47,597 nucleotides of DNA from an uncultured Lachnospiraceae bacterium (GTDB lineage: Bacteria > Bacillota > Clostridia > Lachnospirales > Lachnospiraceae). Shown piece after piece: positions 1-8,457 of the stretch. The DNA lies in assembly GCA_947589125.1 (NCBI GenBank), contig CANPZZ010000003.1, forward strand, positions 1 to 47,597, read 5' to 3'. The notes under the pieces were generated by a model that was not told where the DNA came from, made no database searches, and saw only the letters and a program-made list of their open reading frames with translations. The position numbers and the translations under genes were made by a program. Numbering within the stretch: position 1 is the first letter of the stretch; the number at the start of each line of letters is the position of its first letter.

Positions 1-101
1 CCGTCAAAATAATGATAGAGCACGCACAGAAACAAAAGAACCGACGCCGCGAAAACTCCCAGCGCCGCATAGCAGATTGAACGAAATATCCGCTTCGTCA
101 T
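1..101 (-). CDS. phoR: PhoR-type sensor histidine kinase, N-terminal fragment cut by window edge
   Basis: Only the first 33 codons are present. The start ATG overlaps the phoB stop as ATGA (translational coupling), with GGAGG lying in the last codons of phoB. The peptide begins MTKRIFRSICYAAL and runs into a hydrophobic segment typical of a first membrane helix. No kinase domain is visible in the window. The assignment as PhoR, the phosphate-responsive membrane kinase that phosphorylates PhoB, rests on position directly after phoB in a pst-pho cluster. Confidence 0.75.
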   Translation of the reverse strand, partial: MTKRIFRSICYAALGVFAASVLLFLCVLYHYFD

Positions 102-772
102 GTTCTTACCTCCAGCCGGTACCCGACGCCGCGCACGGTCTCAATATACTCTCCGCAGCTGCCCAGCTTCGTCCGAAGCGTTCCCATATGGACGTCCACC
201 GTCCTGGTTTCTCCGATATAATCATCCCCCCAGACGCTTCGGAGAAGCTGTTCGCGGGTAAATACCTGACCCGGATTTTCCATAAATTTCCTGAGCACAT
301 CGTATTCCTTCAGGGTCAGCTGCACCCGCTCTCCTTTTACATACACGGTATGCTCCCCGGTATTCATTACCAGATCCCCGGCCTTAAGGATCCCGGACGT
401 CCCGCCGCCCGGCGCGCGCCGCAGGACCGCGCGCACGCGGGATACCATTTCCATCATGCCGAAGGGCTTGGCAAGATAATCATCGGCCCCCGAATCCAGG
501 CCGATCACCTTATCGTACTCGGTCCCTTTGGCCGTCGCCATGATGACCGGGATATCTGCCGTATCCGCGTTCTCCCGCAGCCGCTTTAAGATCCGGATGC
601 CGTCCTCTCCCGGCAGCATGATGTCCAGCAGAATCAGCCGGGGCTTTTCCTCCTTCAGCACCTCGAAAAGTTCCGCCCCGGACACAAGCCCCCTGGCCTC
701 GAAGCCGGCGGAATTCAAAGCATATATCATCAGATCGCGGATGCCGCTGTCGTCTTCCACACAAAGGATCAT
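98..772 (-). CDS. phoB: PhoB/PhoP-type phosphate response regulator (OmpR family)
   Basis: The 224-aa protein has an N-terminal receiver domain (acidic pocket E6-D7-D8, phospho-acceptor D50 in LILLDIMLPG) and a C-terminal winged-helix DNA-binding domain (about residues 130-222, ending in the RTVDVHMGTLR and VRGVGYRL segments typical of OmpR-family regulators). Its role is to activate phosphate-starvation genes when phosphorylated by PhoR. The ATG is preceded by an A/G-rich ribosome site (GAAGGAAGA). It lies downstream of phoU with its own Pho-box promoter, so it is probably autoregulated, and it overlaps the following phoR by ATGA. Confidence 0.93.
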   Translation of the reverse strand: MILCVEDDSGIRDLMIYALNSAGFEARGLVSGAELFEVLKEEKPRLILLDIMLPGEDGIRILKRLRENADTADIPVIMATAKGTEYDKVIGLDSGADDYLAKPFGMMEMVSRVRAVLRRAPGGGTSGILKAGDLVMNTGEHTVYVKGERVQLTLKEYDVLRKFMENPGQVFTREQLLRSVWGDDYIGETRTVDVHMGTLRTKLGSCGEYIETVRGVGYRLEVRT

Positions 773-825
773 ATCTTCTTCCTTCTTTCTGCCGCAAAAA
801 TAAGGCGGATCTGCACTTATTTTAC

Positions 826-880
826 AGTATACCGCAGAATATTAAAATCAGCAGCCGCAGTAATGTAAAATCTATGTAAA
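826..880 (-). promoter_or_regulatory. Pho box and promoter of phoB
   Basis: On the minus strand two perfect TTTACA hexamers occur at 880-875 and 869-864, an 11-bp period. Degenerate third and fourth positions follow on the same period (GCGGCT at 858-853, TTTTAA at 847-842). A TATACT -10 box lies at 831-826, and no good -35 is present. This is the layout of Firmicute Pho boxes, where PhoP/PhoB dimers bind direct hexamers one helical turn apart and replace a -35. The same doublet is found before pstS. Confidence 0.75.
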
Positions 881-995
881 ATCTGCGCCGACAGCCGCTG
901 TTTAAGCGATCGGCAATAACGATTCTACCATCAAAGCAGCGGTATTTCAATATTTCATGGCCTGCTGTCCGAAGCTTTCGAGCGAAACACATCCT

Positions 996-1655
996 TCATC
1001 TCTCCCACCCGTCGTCCGCATGATGTCCCAAAATGGAGAAAAGTACCCACTGAGCGATATTGGCGGCGTGATCCCCGATCCTCTCGAAATATTTGGCGAC
1101 CATCAGCAGATCGACGGCGCTCTCCCCGTTCGCCCCCGGCGCTCCCAGCCGCCGGATCAGTTCCTGCTTTATCCGGTCAAAATGACCGTCCACCACATCG
1201 TCGTAAGCGAGGACCGCACGGGCCAGCTCCATATCGCTGTGCACAAAAGCGTCTATGCTGTCCGTCACCATCCGGATCGTGGCATCGGCCATATCGTGAA
1301 TATTCAGCGTGTCCTGCCCTTTCCCGATATGCTCCATCATAACAACTTCCGCGATGTCCCCGGAATTATTGCCGATACGCTCCATATCCGTCACCATTTT
1401 AAGAGCCGAAGAAATAGCCCGCAGATCCTTCGCCACCGGCTGCTGCTGAAGAAGCAGCCTCATGCACAGCGTCTCGATATCCCTCTCCTTCTGGTCGATC
1501 CGGGCAGCGCTGTCGGATACATCTCCGGCAAGTGCCGGATCACCTTCGTTAAGCGCTCTCGCCGACATGCGGATCGCGTCTTCGCAGAGCGATCCCATGG
1601 CGATCAGTTCCCTGTGCAGAAGCGCCAGCTGCTCGTCAAATTTCGAACGCATCAT
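996..1655 (-). CDS. phoU: PhoU phosphate-signalling regulator
   Basis: The 219-aa protein is about the usual PhoU length and is all-helical with two repeated three-helix halves. It contains PhoU-like metal-binding segments: [14 protein letters not shown] in the first half and [13 protein letters not shown] in the second (pattern E/D-R-I-x-D/N-x-x-x-N/D). PhoU links the Pst transporter to PhoR and restrains phosphate uptake when phosphate is plentiful. The ATG overlaps the pstB stop (ATGA), placing it last in the pstSCAB-phoU operon. It begins with two Met codons; the first is used here because of the overlap. Confidence 0.93.
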   Translation of the reverse strand: MMRSKFDEQLALLHRELIAMGSLCEDAIRMSARALNEGDPALAGDVSDSAARIDQKERDIETLCMRLLLQQQPVAKDLRAISSALKMVTDMERIGNNSGDIAEVVMMEHIGKGQDTLNIHDMADATIRMVTDSIDAFVHSDMELARAVLAYDDVVDGHFDRIKQELIRRLGAPGANGESAVDLLMVAKYFERIGDHAANIAQWVLFSILGHHADDGWER

Positions 1656-2398
1656 CCAAACCTCCCCGTGATATAATCCTCCGTCCGCTTATCCGCCGGC
1701 ATGGAGAACATTTTTTCCGTCTCGTCATATTCGATCATCTCCCCCAGCAGGAAGAACGCCGTCCGGTCGGAGATACGAACCGCCTGCTGCATATTATGGG
1801 TCACGATGATGATCGTATACTTCTCCTTCAAAGACGACACCAGTTCCTCGATCTTCGACGTGGAGATCGGATCCAGGGCGCTGGTCGGCTCGTCCATCAG
1901 AAGCACCTCCGGCTCCACGGCCAGGGCCCTGGCGATGCAGAGCCTCTGCTGCTGGCCGCCGGACAGTCCCAGCGCGTTCTTTTTGAGCCGGTCCTTCACC
2001 TCGTCCCAGATCGCCGCGTCCCGCAGGGACCTCTCCACGATACCGTCCAGCTTCATCCGGCTGGTGATCCCGTGGGTCCTGGGGCCGTAGGCGATATTGT
2101 CATAAATGCTCATGGGAAATGGATTCGGCTTCTGGAACACCATGCCGATCTCCTTCCGAAGCATATTTACATCGACGGACGGCGCGAATATATTTTCCCC
2201 GTTGTAGCGCACCTCGCCGGCAATCCGGACGCCGGGAACCAGATCGTTCATCCGATTCAGCGTCTTTAAAAATGTAGACTTTCCGCAGCCGGACGGACCG
2301 ATCAGCGCGGTCACCGCCTTATCGGGGATATCCATATTGATGTGATGCAGTGCCTGCGTATTTCCGTACCAGAGGCACAGATCATGGACTGTGATCAT
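1652..2398 (-). CDS. pstB: Phosphate ABC transporter ATPase PstB
   Basis: The 248-aa ATPase has all ABC motifs: Walker [10 protein letters not shown] (about residues 33-41), the PstB-specific [13 protein letters not shown] segment around the Q-loop, signature LSGGQQQR, Walker [13 protein letters not shown] and the switch histidine in IIVTHNM. It powers high-affinity phosphate import through the PstA-PstC channel. Its length matches the family. It starts 3 nt after the pstA stop and overlaps phoU at its end. Confidence 0.96.
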   Translation of the reverse strand: MITVHDLCLWYGNTQALHHINMDIPDKAVTALIGPSGCGKSTFLKTLNRMNDLVPGVRIAGEVRYNGENIFAPSVDVNMLRKEIGMVFQKPNPFPMSIYDNIAYGPRTHGITSRMKLDGIVERSLRDAAIWDEVKDRLKKNALGLSGGQQQRLCIARALAVEPEVLLMDEPTSALDPISTSKIEELVSSLKEKYTIIIVTHNMQQAVRISDRTAFFLLGEMIEYDETEKMFSMPADKRTEDYITGRFG

Positions 2399-2401
2399 AG
2401 T

Positions 2402-3265
2402 TCAGCAATTCCTCCTTCTTTTGAACAGGACTCCCACGCCGGCGGCCGTCAGGTTGACGAGCAGCGTCAGAAGCATCAGGATCGCGGCGGCCGCAAACGC
2501 CACCCCGAACTCGCCCCTCTCCTTCGCGTAGACGTAAAGCGCAACCGTCAGCGTCGCGCCGGAACTGGCCAGGCCGTCGAAAAAGCCGTTCAGCACATGG
2601 GCGAACCCCGCTGTAAAAAGAAGCGCCGCCGACTCCCCCAGAATGCGCCCTACCGAAAGGATGCATCCGGTAATGATGCCGTCGATACAGCCCGGCAGGA
2701 CCACTGTGCGGATCACCCTCCATTTGCCGGCCCCCAGTCCGAAAGCGCCTTCCCGATAGCTTACCGGAACCGTTTTCAGGCTTTCCTGGGTCGTCCGCAT
2801 AATGGTGGGCAGGTTCATGATCACAAGCGTCATGGCTCCGGCCATAAGCGACGTCTGCATATTCAGAAATTCGCAGAAGAACAGCATTCCCACCAGACCG
2901 TAAATGATAGACGGGATCCCGGAAAGCGTCTCCGCCGCGTACTCGATGACGGCCACCAGCCTTTTATTGGAAGCGTATTCCGTCAGATAGACCGCGGCTC
3001 CCGCCCCTACCGGGATCACGATGCAGAGGGCTGCGGCGATCACATAGACCGTATTCAGGATATCCGGCAGGATTCCGATGCTGCCCCTGCGGTAGCTGGG
3101 CGCGGTGGACAGAAGCTCCCAGGTGATATTCGGGATCCCCCTGGCAATCACATATATGGTTATAAAAAGCACCAGCGCGCAGGTCACGGCGGCACACACA
3201 AGCATCAGGCCCTTAAGCAGGCCGATCAGAAGCTTTCTTCTGCCTGAGATTCTCTTTCCGTTCAT
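2402..3265 (-). CDS. pstA: Phosphate ABC transporter permease PstA
   Basis: The 287-aa polytopic membrane protein has about six hydrophobic helices. The conserved cytoplasmic EAA-type loop (ESLKTVPVSYREGAFGLGAGKWR, about residues 160-182) docks on PstB. The segment GIPSIIYGLVGM is typical of PstA/PstC. With PstC it forms the phosphate channel. It is tightly spaced between pstC and pstB, so the genes are co-transcribed. Confidence 0.95.
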   Translation of the reverse strand: MNGKRISGRRKLLIGLLKGLMLVCAAVTCALVLFITIYVIARGIPNITWELLSTAPSYRRGSIGILPDILNTVYVIAAALCIVIPVGAGAAVYLTEYASNKRLVAVIEYAAETLSGIPSIIYGLVGMLFFCEFLNMQTSLMAGAMTLVIMNLPTIMRTTQESLKTVPVSYREGAFGLGAGKWRVIRTVVLPGCIDGIITGCILSVGRILGESAALLFTAGFAHVLNGFFDGLASSGATLTVALYVYAKERGEFGVAFAAAAILMLLTLLVNLTAAGVGVLFKRRRNC

Positions 3266-3268
3266 CCT

Positions 3269-4138
3269 TTAAGCCTCCCTGCTGCGCTTCAGAAAGAAAT
3301 TCAGCGCCGCGTTGATCATCATGATGAACAGGAACAGCACCAGCGCGATGGAAAAGAGCGCCTGCCGCTGCAGCCCGCCGGAATAGGACATTTCGCTCGC
3401 CACCGCCGTCGTCAGGAACCGGACGCTCTCAAACAGCGACGGCATATTCGGCGCGTTGCCGGACACCATCATGACCGCCATGGCCTCCCCGATGGCGCGG
3501 CCCACGCCCAGCACCACCGCGGCCGCGATTCCGCTTCTGGCCGCCGGTACGGAGACCCGGAAATACGTCTCCACCGGCGTAGCGCCCAGAGCCAGCGACG
3601 CGTCCTCGTACTCCCTTGGCACCGCCTCCAGAGCCGTGACCGACACATTGATGATGGACGGAAGGATCATGACCGCCAGCACGACGATGGCCGCCAGCAG
3701 ACTGGCTCCGTCCGGAATATGGAACAGCGCCCGGATCCCCGGCACCAGAATCAACATTCCCACCAGACCGTAGACCACCGAAGGGATCCCCGCCAGAAGA
3801 CTGACGGCCTCCGTCACCACCGCCTTCACCGCCGGCGGCGCAAGCTTGGCCAGATAGACGGCGGTCAGAAAACCGACGGGTACGCCGAGCAGAATGGCGC
3901 CCGCCGTTCCGTATACGCTCGTAAGGATGAACGGCAGGATCCCGTAAGCCGGCTCCGCCGCGGTAGAGGCCCATTTCTTTCCGAAAAGGAACGGAACCAG
4001 GCCGATCCGCCGGATCGCCGGAAGGCCGGAAACGATCAGATAGACCGTGATCAGCAGGACGCAGCCGACCGTGATCAGTCCCAGCAGAAGAAATATGCCG
4101 TGGATCAGAGTTTCCATGAATTGTTTTCGTTTCTGCAT
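3269..4138 (-). CDS. pstC: Phosphate ABC transporter permease PstC
   Basis: The 289-aa protein has about six membrane helices, the same GIPSVVYGLVGM element as PstA, and an EAA loop of its own (ALEAVPREYEDASLALGATP). It is the second half of the Pst channel. Its start lies 7 nt after the pstS stop, and the pstS end supplies the GAGG ribosome site. A second Met at codon 8 (METLIHG) is an alternative start. The 3 nt to pstA support a single operon. Confidence 0.95.
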   Translation of the reverse strand: MQKRKQFMETLIHGIFLLLGLITVGCVLLITVYLIVSGLPAIRRIGLVPFLFGKKWASTAAEPAYGILPFILTSVYGTAGAILLGVPVGFLTAVYLAKLAPPAVKAVVTEAVSLLAGIPSVVYGLVGMLILVPGIRALFHIPDGASLLAAIVVLAVMILPSIINVSVTALEAVPREYEDASLALGATPVETYFRVSVPAARSGIAAAVVLGVGRAIGEAMAVMMVSGNAPNMPSLFESVRFLTTAVASEMSYSGGLQRQALFSIALVLFLFIMMINAALNFFLKRSREA

Positions 4139-4145
4139 TTTTTGC

Positions 4146-4955
4146 CTACCTCGCCGCCACCACGCCGGCTCCGCCGATCAACTCCACCGCATCCTCCGAC
4201 GTGGCGAAATCAAAGAATTTCTGCGCCGCGCCGGAAAGCTTCGCGTCTGTCTTCGTCACCAACACAAAGGGACGCTGCACCACATAGCTTCCATCCTTCA
4301 CCGTGGCTTCGTCCGGCGCCACGCCTCCTACGGAAAGCGCTTTCACATTCTCCTTCACAGCAGACAGGGACGCGTAACCGATGGCGTCCTCGTTCGCCGA
4401 CACCGTCGTGATCACATCGCCGGTGGACGTCAGTTCCTGCCGGTACTTACAGGCGTCTTCGGTGCCGGTGATGGACTCAAAACCGTCCCTGGTCCCGCTC
4501 CCGGCCTCCCGGCCGATCAGCACGATCTGCGCGTCGCTGCCGCCCAGCTCGCTCCAGTTGGTGATCCGGCCCGTAAAGACCGCCGCGATCTGCTCCAGCG
4601 TCAGATCCGAGACCGGATTGTCCGGATGGACGATAATGGCGATGCCGTCATACGCCAGAACCGTCTCCGTAAGGCCAGACGCCTTCTCCTCCTCCTTTAA
4701 GCTGCGGCTGGACAGCCCGATATCGCAGCGTCCCTCCTGCACCGCCTGGATACCGGAACCGGAGCCGGTGGGATTGTAGGTAAATGTAATACCGCTGTTG
4801 TTCTGCATAAATGCCTCTCCCAGCACGCCGATCACCTCCTCCATGGACGTGGAGCCGTCGGTTGAGACCGTCTCCGCCTGTTTCCCGGCGCATCCCGTAA
4901 GCGCCCAGGCCGCAGCGCCTGCCGCAAGCGCGGCCATCATTAATTTTCTCTTCAT
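4146..4955 (-). CDS. pstS: Phosphate-binding lipoprotein PstS
   Basis: The 269-aa protein has a signal peptide ending in the lipobox LTGC (Cys22), so it is anchored outside the membrane. Phosphate-contact motifs are visible: STDGSTSM near the mature N-terminus, GSGSGIQAV, and REAGSGTRD in the middle. It captures phosphate and delivers it to PstCA. AAGGAG lies 10 nt before the ATG. It is the first gene of pstSCAB-phoU and has a Pho box about 90 bp upstream. Confidence 0.95.
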   Translation of the reverse strand: MKRKLMMAALAAGAAAWALTGCAGKQAETVSTDGSTSMEEVIGVLGEAFMQNNSGITFTYNPTGSGSGIQAVQEGRCDIGLSSRSLKEEEKASGLTETVLAYDGIAIIVHPDNPVSDLTLEQIAAVFTGRITNWSELGGSDAQIVLIGREAGSGTRDGFESITGTEDACKYRQELTSTGDVITTVSANEDAIGYASLSAVKENVKALSVGGVAPDEATVKDGSYVVQRPFVLVTKTDAKLSGAAQKFFDFATSEDAVELIGGAGVVAAR

Positions 4956-5022
4956 AGTTCAATATCTCCTTCATCATTTTTCGTACCGCTTCCCGGGTAC
5001 GGTTTCATGGTACATCGGAGAT

Positions 5023-5061
5023 ATCAAATCCGTTACCTCGGTAGTGTAAAATGGCTGTAAA
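5023..5061 (-). promoter_or_regulatory. Pho box upstream of pstS
   Basis: The minus strand shows TTTACA at 5061-5056 and 5050-5045, again exactly 11 bp apart. A degenerate unit follows (GAGGTA, 5039-5034), then TTTGAT (5028-5023). This doublet is the same as the one before phoB. The exact -10 is uncertain. The site lies in the 179-bp region shared with the divergent gene at 5135, so it could act on both promoters; that is inference. Confidence 0.75.
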
Positions 5062-5134
5062 ATGTTCCGGCGCACATTTTCCCTCCTCCTGCAGTATTAT
5101 GTACTATCAGCATTTCAGGATCGAGGAGGTTCTT

Positions 5135-6136
5135 ATGAAAAAAATCCTTGCATTTTCCATGGCCGCGGCCCTGGCCGCGGCTTCTCTCACCGCCTGCCGT
5201 TCCGCAGGAGAACCCGAGAAAGGACTGACGCCGGTCACTTTAAATGAAGTGGCCCACTCCATCTTCTACGCGCCTCAGTACGCCGCCATTGAGCTGGGGT
5301 ATTTTGAGGAAGAAGGGATCGATCTGACGCTCGTCAACGGCGGCGGTGCCGACAAAGTCATGACCGCCCTCGTAAGCGGCGACGCCGACATCGGCTTCAT
5401 GGGTTCGGAAGCCAGCATCTATACTTACGCAAACGGTGCGGAAGACTACGCCGTCAATTTCGCCCAGCTGACCCAGCGGGCCGGCAATTTCCTGGTGGCC
5501 CGGGAGCCGGACGAAAGCTTCAGCTGGCAGAAGCTGAAAGGGAAGAAAGTTCTGGGCGGGCGCGCCGGCGGCATGCCGGAGATGGTCTTCGAATATATCC
5601 TTAAGAAAAACGGCATCGACCCGGCGGCGGATCTGTCCATCGACCAGAGCATCAGCTTCGGCCTGACGGCCGCCGCCTTCACGAGCAGCGACGCCGATTA
5701 CACCGTGGAATTCGAGCCTTTCGCCACCAGCCTGGAGCTGGAGGGCAGCGGCTATGTGGTGGCGAGCCTGGGCACCGATTCCGGCTACGTCCCCTACACC
5801 GCCTACAGCGCGAAGAAAAGCTATATGGAGAAGCATCCGGATATCATTCAGAAATTCACCAACGCGATCCAGAAGGGGATGGATTATGTAAACTCTCACA
5901 CCGCCGAGGAGATCGCGAAGACGATCCAACCCCAGTTCGAAGAAACGCCCCTTGAAAATATCACGATCATCGTCGGGCGGTATAAGGATCAGGACAGTTG
6001 GAAGGACGATACCATTTTCGAAAAGACGAGTTTCGATCTGCTGCAGAATATCCTGGAAGAAGCCGACGAACTGCCGGAGCGGGTGCCTTATGAAGATCTG
6101 GTGACGACGGAGTATTCGGAAGCGGCGAAGAAATAA
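5135..6136 (+). CDS. NMT1/SsuA-like ABC substrate-binding lipoprotein, orphan
   Basis: The 333-aa protein has a signal peptide with a lipobox (LTAC, Cys21) and a periplasmic-binding fold of the NMT1/THI5/SsuA type. Typical segments are FYAPQYAAIELGYFEEEGI near the N-terminus, then VMTALVSGDADIGFMG and LKGKKVLGGRAGGMPE. Such proteins bind sulfonates, thiamine-pyrimidine precursors or similar small ligands; the ligand cannot be told here. The start is the ATG with GAGGAGG 6 nt upstream; a longer open frame upstream lacks a ribosome site. No permease or ATPase is adjacent, so it must use a remote transporter. It is divergent from pstS across a Pho box. Confidence 0.85.
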   Translation: MKKILAFSMAAALAAASLTACRSAGEPEKGLTPVTLNEVAHSIFYAPQYAAIELGYFEEEGIDLTLVNGGGADKVMTALVSGDADIGFMGSEASIYTYANGAEDYAVNFAQLTQRAGNFLVAREPDESFSWQKLKGKKVLGGRAGGMPEMVFEYILKKNGIDPAADLSIDQSISFGLTAAAFTSSDADYTVEFEPFATSLELEGSGYVVASLGTDSGYVPYTAYSAKKSYMEKHPDIIQKFTNAIQKGMDYVNSHTAEEIAKTIQPQFEETPLENITIIVGRYKDQDSWKDDTIFEKTSFDLLQNILEEADELPERVPYEDLVTTEYSEAAKK

Positions 6137-6183
6137 AACACAGGATACCAGTCGTAATAATGGAAGGAATGAAAAATAATCAA

Positions 6184-6203
6184 GGGAGTCCGCCCGGACT
6201 CCC
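6184..6203. terminator. Bidirectional intrinsic terminator
   Basis: A perfect 8-bp GC-rich stem GGGAGTCC / GGACTCCC encloses a 4-nt loop. On the plus strand CTTTCTC follows, ending the binding-protein transcript. On the minus strand TTGATTATTTTT follows, which suits the end of the convergent hicAB transcript. Confidence 0.75.
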
Positions 6204-6247
6204 CTTTCTCAGCTTTATGCATAATAATTTCCCGCGATACCCGCACA

Positions 6248-6628
6248 CTAAAGAGAACTGCCCGAGTGCGTTGCTACAGTCTCTTTCCCAAAAACATATC
6301 TTTTAATTGCCTTCTCAACAGAAGCATTCAGCGTATCGCCGTTCTTCATCGCCGTCATCGCCAGCTGCTTATGCAATTCCGGACTGATTCGTATATTAAA
6401 TGATCCCTTATATTCCTTCTCTGGAGTTTTTCCTACTTCTTCACAAAAATCAAGATAATCTTCAACCGCTTCATGAAACTCCGTTTCAATTTTTTTAATA
6501 TCTTCACTTTCAAATGTTACAAGATCGCCAATGCCTTCTATTTTTCCTCTTAGCACCTGATCATCCTTGTCGTACTCTATTCTGGCATGATAACCTTTAT
6601 ATTCTAGTATATTATTCGTCATAGTCAT
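6248..6628 (-). CDS. hicB: HicB family antitoxin
   Basis: The 126-aa protein has an N-terminal HicB partial-RNase-H-like domain (YKGYHARIEYDKDDQVLRG, then EFHEAVEDYLDFCEEVGKTPEKEYKG) and a C-terminal ribbon-helix-helix DNA-binding segment (SFNIRISPELHKQLAMTAMKNG, about residues 75-110). It neutralises HicA and probably represses its own promoter through the ribbon-helix-helix part. Its start overlaps the hicA stop (TAATG), so the pair is coupled. The gene is clearly more AT-rich than its neighbours, suggesting acquisition by transfer. Confidence 0.88.
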   Translation of the reverse strand: MTMTNNILEYKGYHARIEYDKDDQVLRGKIEGIGDLVTFESEDIKKIETEFHEAVEDYLDFCEEVGKTPEKEYKGSFNIRISPELHKQLAMTAMKNGDTLNASVEKAIKRYVFGKETVATHSGSSL

Positions 6629-6885
6629 TATAATTCCCCCAGATCCGAAAGATATTTGACTAAATCCTTTATGGCTCCCGGTTTCATTGTATCCTCCGGA
6701 TGGGGTTTGTGCAGTAATATGATCTTTTTATCACTTGCTCTGTAAAATTTCACCCTGGATCCAGAGGTCTTCCCTTTATTGTACTCGACAAATCCCATTT
6801 GAGCCAATAACGCTTTTGCCTCAGTATATGTATAATCCTTAGGCATTGATTTTATGCGTTCTTTCGCTTTTTCAGATTTACTCAT
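6628..6885 (-). CDS. hicA: HicA family toxin (mRNA interferase-like)
   Basis: The 85-aa protein matches the longer HicA subtype: an N-terminal helix, then YTYTEAKALLAQMGFVEYNKG, the strand GSRVKFYRASDKKIILLHKPHP and a C-terminal helix LKxLVKYLSDLG-like. HicA toxins bind and cut mRNA. In the classic form a histidine sits in GSHH; here that site reads GSRV, as in a known HicA subgroup, so catalysis may use other residues (the LHKPHP histidines are candidates). GGAGG lies about 14 nt before the ATG, a long spacing, and a frame stop just upstream excludes an earlier start. Confidence 0.85.
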   Translation of the reverse strand: MSKSEKAKERIKSMPKDYTYTEAKALLAQMGFVEYNKGKTSGSRVKFYRASDKKIILLHKPHPEDTMKPGAIKDLVKYLSDLGEL

Positions 6886-6905
6886 TATTCAATGGCATAC
6901 CTCCA

Positions 6906-6953
6906 GCAACTATTTTATAGTTGCATATTACCGCTCTATTTTACATTTGTCAA
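6906..6953 (-). promoter_or_regulatory. hicAB promoter with operator-like inverted repeat
   Basis: Minus-strand -35 TTGACA (6953-6948), 17-bp spacer, -10 TAATAT (6930-6925): a near-consensus promoter. Directly downstream, across the expected start of transcription, is a perfect inverted repeat GCAACTA-5 nt-TAGTTGC (6924-6906). Its position suits autorepression by the HicB ribbon-helix-helix domain. Confidence 0.75.
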
Positions 6954-6965
6954 TATCTTTTTCTC

Positions 6966-8315
6966 TCACTCCCCCACTCTCCACTCCGCAAAGAACTCCT
7001 TCAGATAATCCAGATACCCGGCCGCCTCTATATCTCCATCCGCCAGAATCGGTATCTCTCCGAGCTTCTCCCCACCAAGCATATATTTCAGTGTGCCAAC
7101 TTGCTGTCTGTCTCCCACCGGAGCTTCAATACTCTCCGGTATAAAAATATTTCTCTCCACCGCAGTAAAATCTTCCCCATGCAGCCCCAGATAGGAAAAT
7201 GTCCCGCCATATTTCAGCGCCGCCTGATCCTTCACGCCTCCTGTCACTGGCAGAAGCGGCAGCGCCGGCGGCTCCTTATCTTCATAAAGCCGGCAGTTGG
7301 CGTAGCCGAAATTCAAAAGCGCCGCCGCGTCCGCGAACCTGGCCTTGTAGTCCGGCGCAGCCATGACCGAGGCGATCAGCCGCACGCCGTCCTTCTCCGC
7401 TGTCGCCGACAGACAGTATTTGGCGATGGAGGTGGAGCCGGTCTTAAGGCCGGTCACATTGAAATTCGTAGCCATTTTCAGGAGCTTATTCGTGTTCGCC
7501 AGACCGAATTCCTTGGTCCCCTGCTTCGTCACATGGGTGATCGTATCCATCCAGATCGTCGAGTAATTATGGATCTGCGGATAACGATTGATCAGTTCCC
7601 GCGACATGATTGCGATATCGCGGGCCGTGATCAGATGAGACGGCGATTCCGTCAGGCCGCAGCAGTCCTCGAAATGCGTCCCGGTCATGCCAAGCCCCGC
7701 GGCCCGCTCGTTCATCATCTGCACAAATGTCCCCTCGTCCCCGGCGATAAATTCCGCCATAGCCACGCTGGCGTCGTTGCCGGACGCGATCACGATGCAC
7801 TTGATCAGCGTCTCCACGGTCTGGACCTCGCCTTCCTCCAGAAATACCTGAGAACCGCCCATGGATTTGGCATAAGCGCTGGTGACCACCTGATCCGTCA
7901 TGCTGATTTTCCCGCTCTCAAGCGCGTCGAAGATCAGGATCAGCGTCATAATCTTCGTGATGCTGGCCGGACTGCGCTGTACGTCGGCGTTCTTTTCGTA
8001 AATGACCTGGCCGGTGGACGCCTCCATCAGAACCGCCGACGGCGCGGCGATCTCCGGACCGCCGGAAAGCGCCGCCGCGGCTTTCACCAGCTGGCTCCCG
8101 GCAGGGACGGCGGACGGCGGGGTCTCCGTATGCGTCTCCATTTCTTCCGCTAATTGTCCGAACTCTGCGAACTGATTCGTTTCCTGCGCTATGGCCAGTA
8201 CAGTGCTGCCCGTGACAGGCAGCATTGCTCCCCAGACCGGTTCCGCCGCGAAACTGTTAACTGCAAGCCCCAGCGACAATATCCAGGCAGCCGCGTATTT
8301 TCCATAATTTTTCAT
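6966..8315 (-). CDS. D-alanyl-D-alanine carboxypeptidase (penicillin-binding protein, S11 family)
   Basis: The 449-aa secreted enzyme trims the terminal D-Ala from peptidoglycan stem peptides. It has a signal peptide (AWILSLGLAVNSFAAE), then the three active-site motifs in order: SITK (nucleophile Ser, about residue 118), SGN (about 179) and KTGS (about 291), followed by a C-terminal beta-domain. The DacF-type layout and length fit. The start is the ATG with GGAGG 5 nt upstream; an in-frame TTG further upstream is less likely. It is divergent from the polysaccharide deacetylase gene, which suggests shared cell-wall business. Confidence 0.93.
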   Translation of the reverse strand: MKNYGKYAAAWILSLGLAVNSFAAEPVWGAMLPVTGSTVLAIAQETNQFAEFGQLAEEMETHTETPPSAVPAGSQLVKAAAALSGGPEIAAPSAVLMEASTGQVIYEKNADVQRSPASITKIMTLILIFDALESGKISMTDQVVTSAYAKSMGGSQVFLEEGEVQTVETLIKCIVIASGNDASVAMAEFIAGDEGTFVQMMNERAAGLGMTGTHFEDCCGLTESPSHLITARDIAIMSRELINRYPQIHNYSTIWMDTITHVTKQGTKEFGLANTNKLLKMATNFNVTGLKTGSTSIAKYCLSATAEKDGVRLIASVMAAPDYKARFADAAALLNFGYANCRLYEDKEPPALPLLPVTGGVKDQAALKYGGTFSYLGLHGEDFTAVERNIFIPESIEAPVGDRQQVGTLKYMLGGEKLGEIPILADGDIEAAGYLDYLKEFFAEWRVGE

Positions 8316-8393
8316 GATAACCTCCGTCAAAAATCCTCTTACTAAATGTATGGACGAAACGCAATCTTTTTTCGCATTTCTTTATGACAAGGA

Positions 8394-8423
8394 TTTACTT
8401 TGTCTGACAAGATATGGTATACT
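8394..8423 (+). promoter_or_regulatory. Promoter of the polysaccharide deacetylase gene
   Basis: TTTACT (8394-8399), 18-bp spacer, TATACT (8418-8423), placed about 35 bp before the ATG at 8458. The -10 is close to consensus and the -35 moderate. Confidence 0.55.
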
Positions 8424-8457
8424 AAGTATGGTCTAAACGAACGATGTGGGGGTTATC

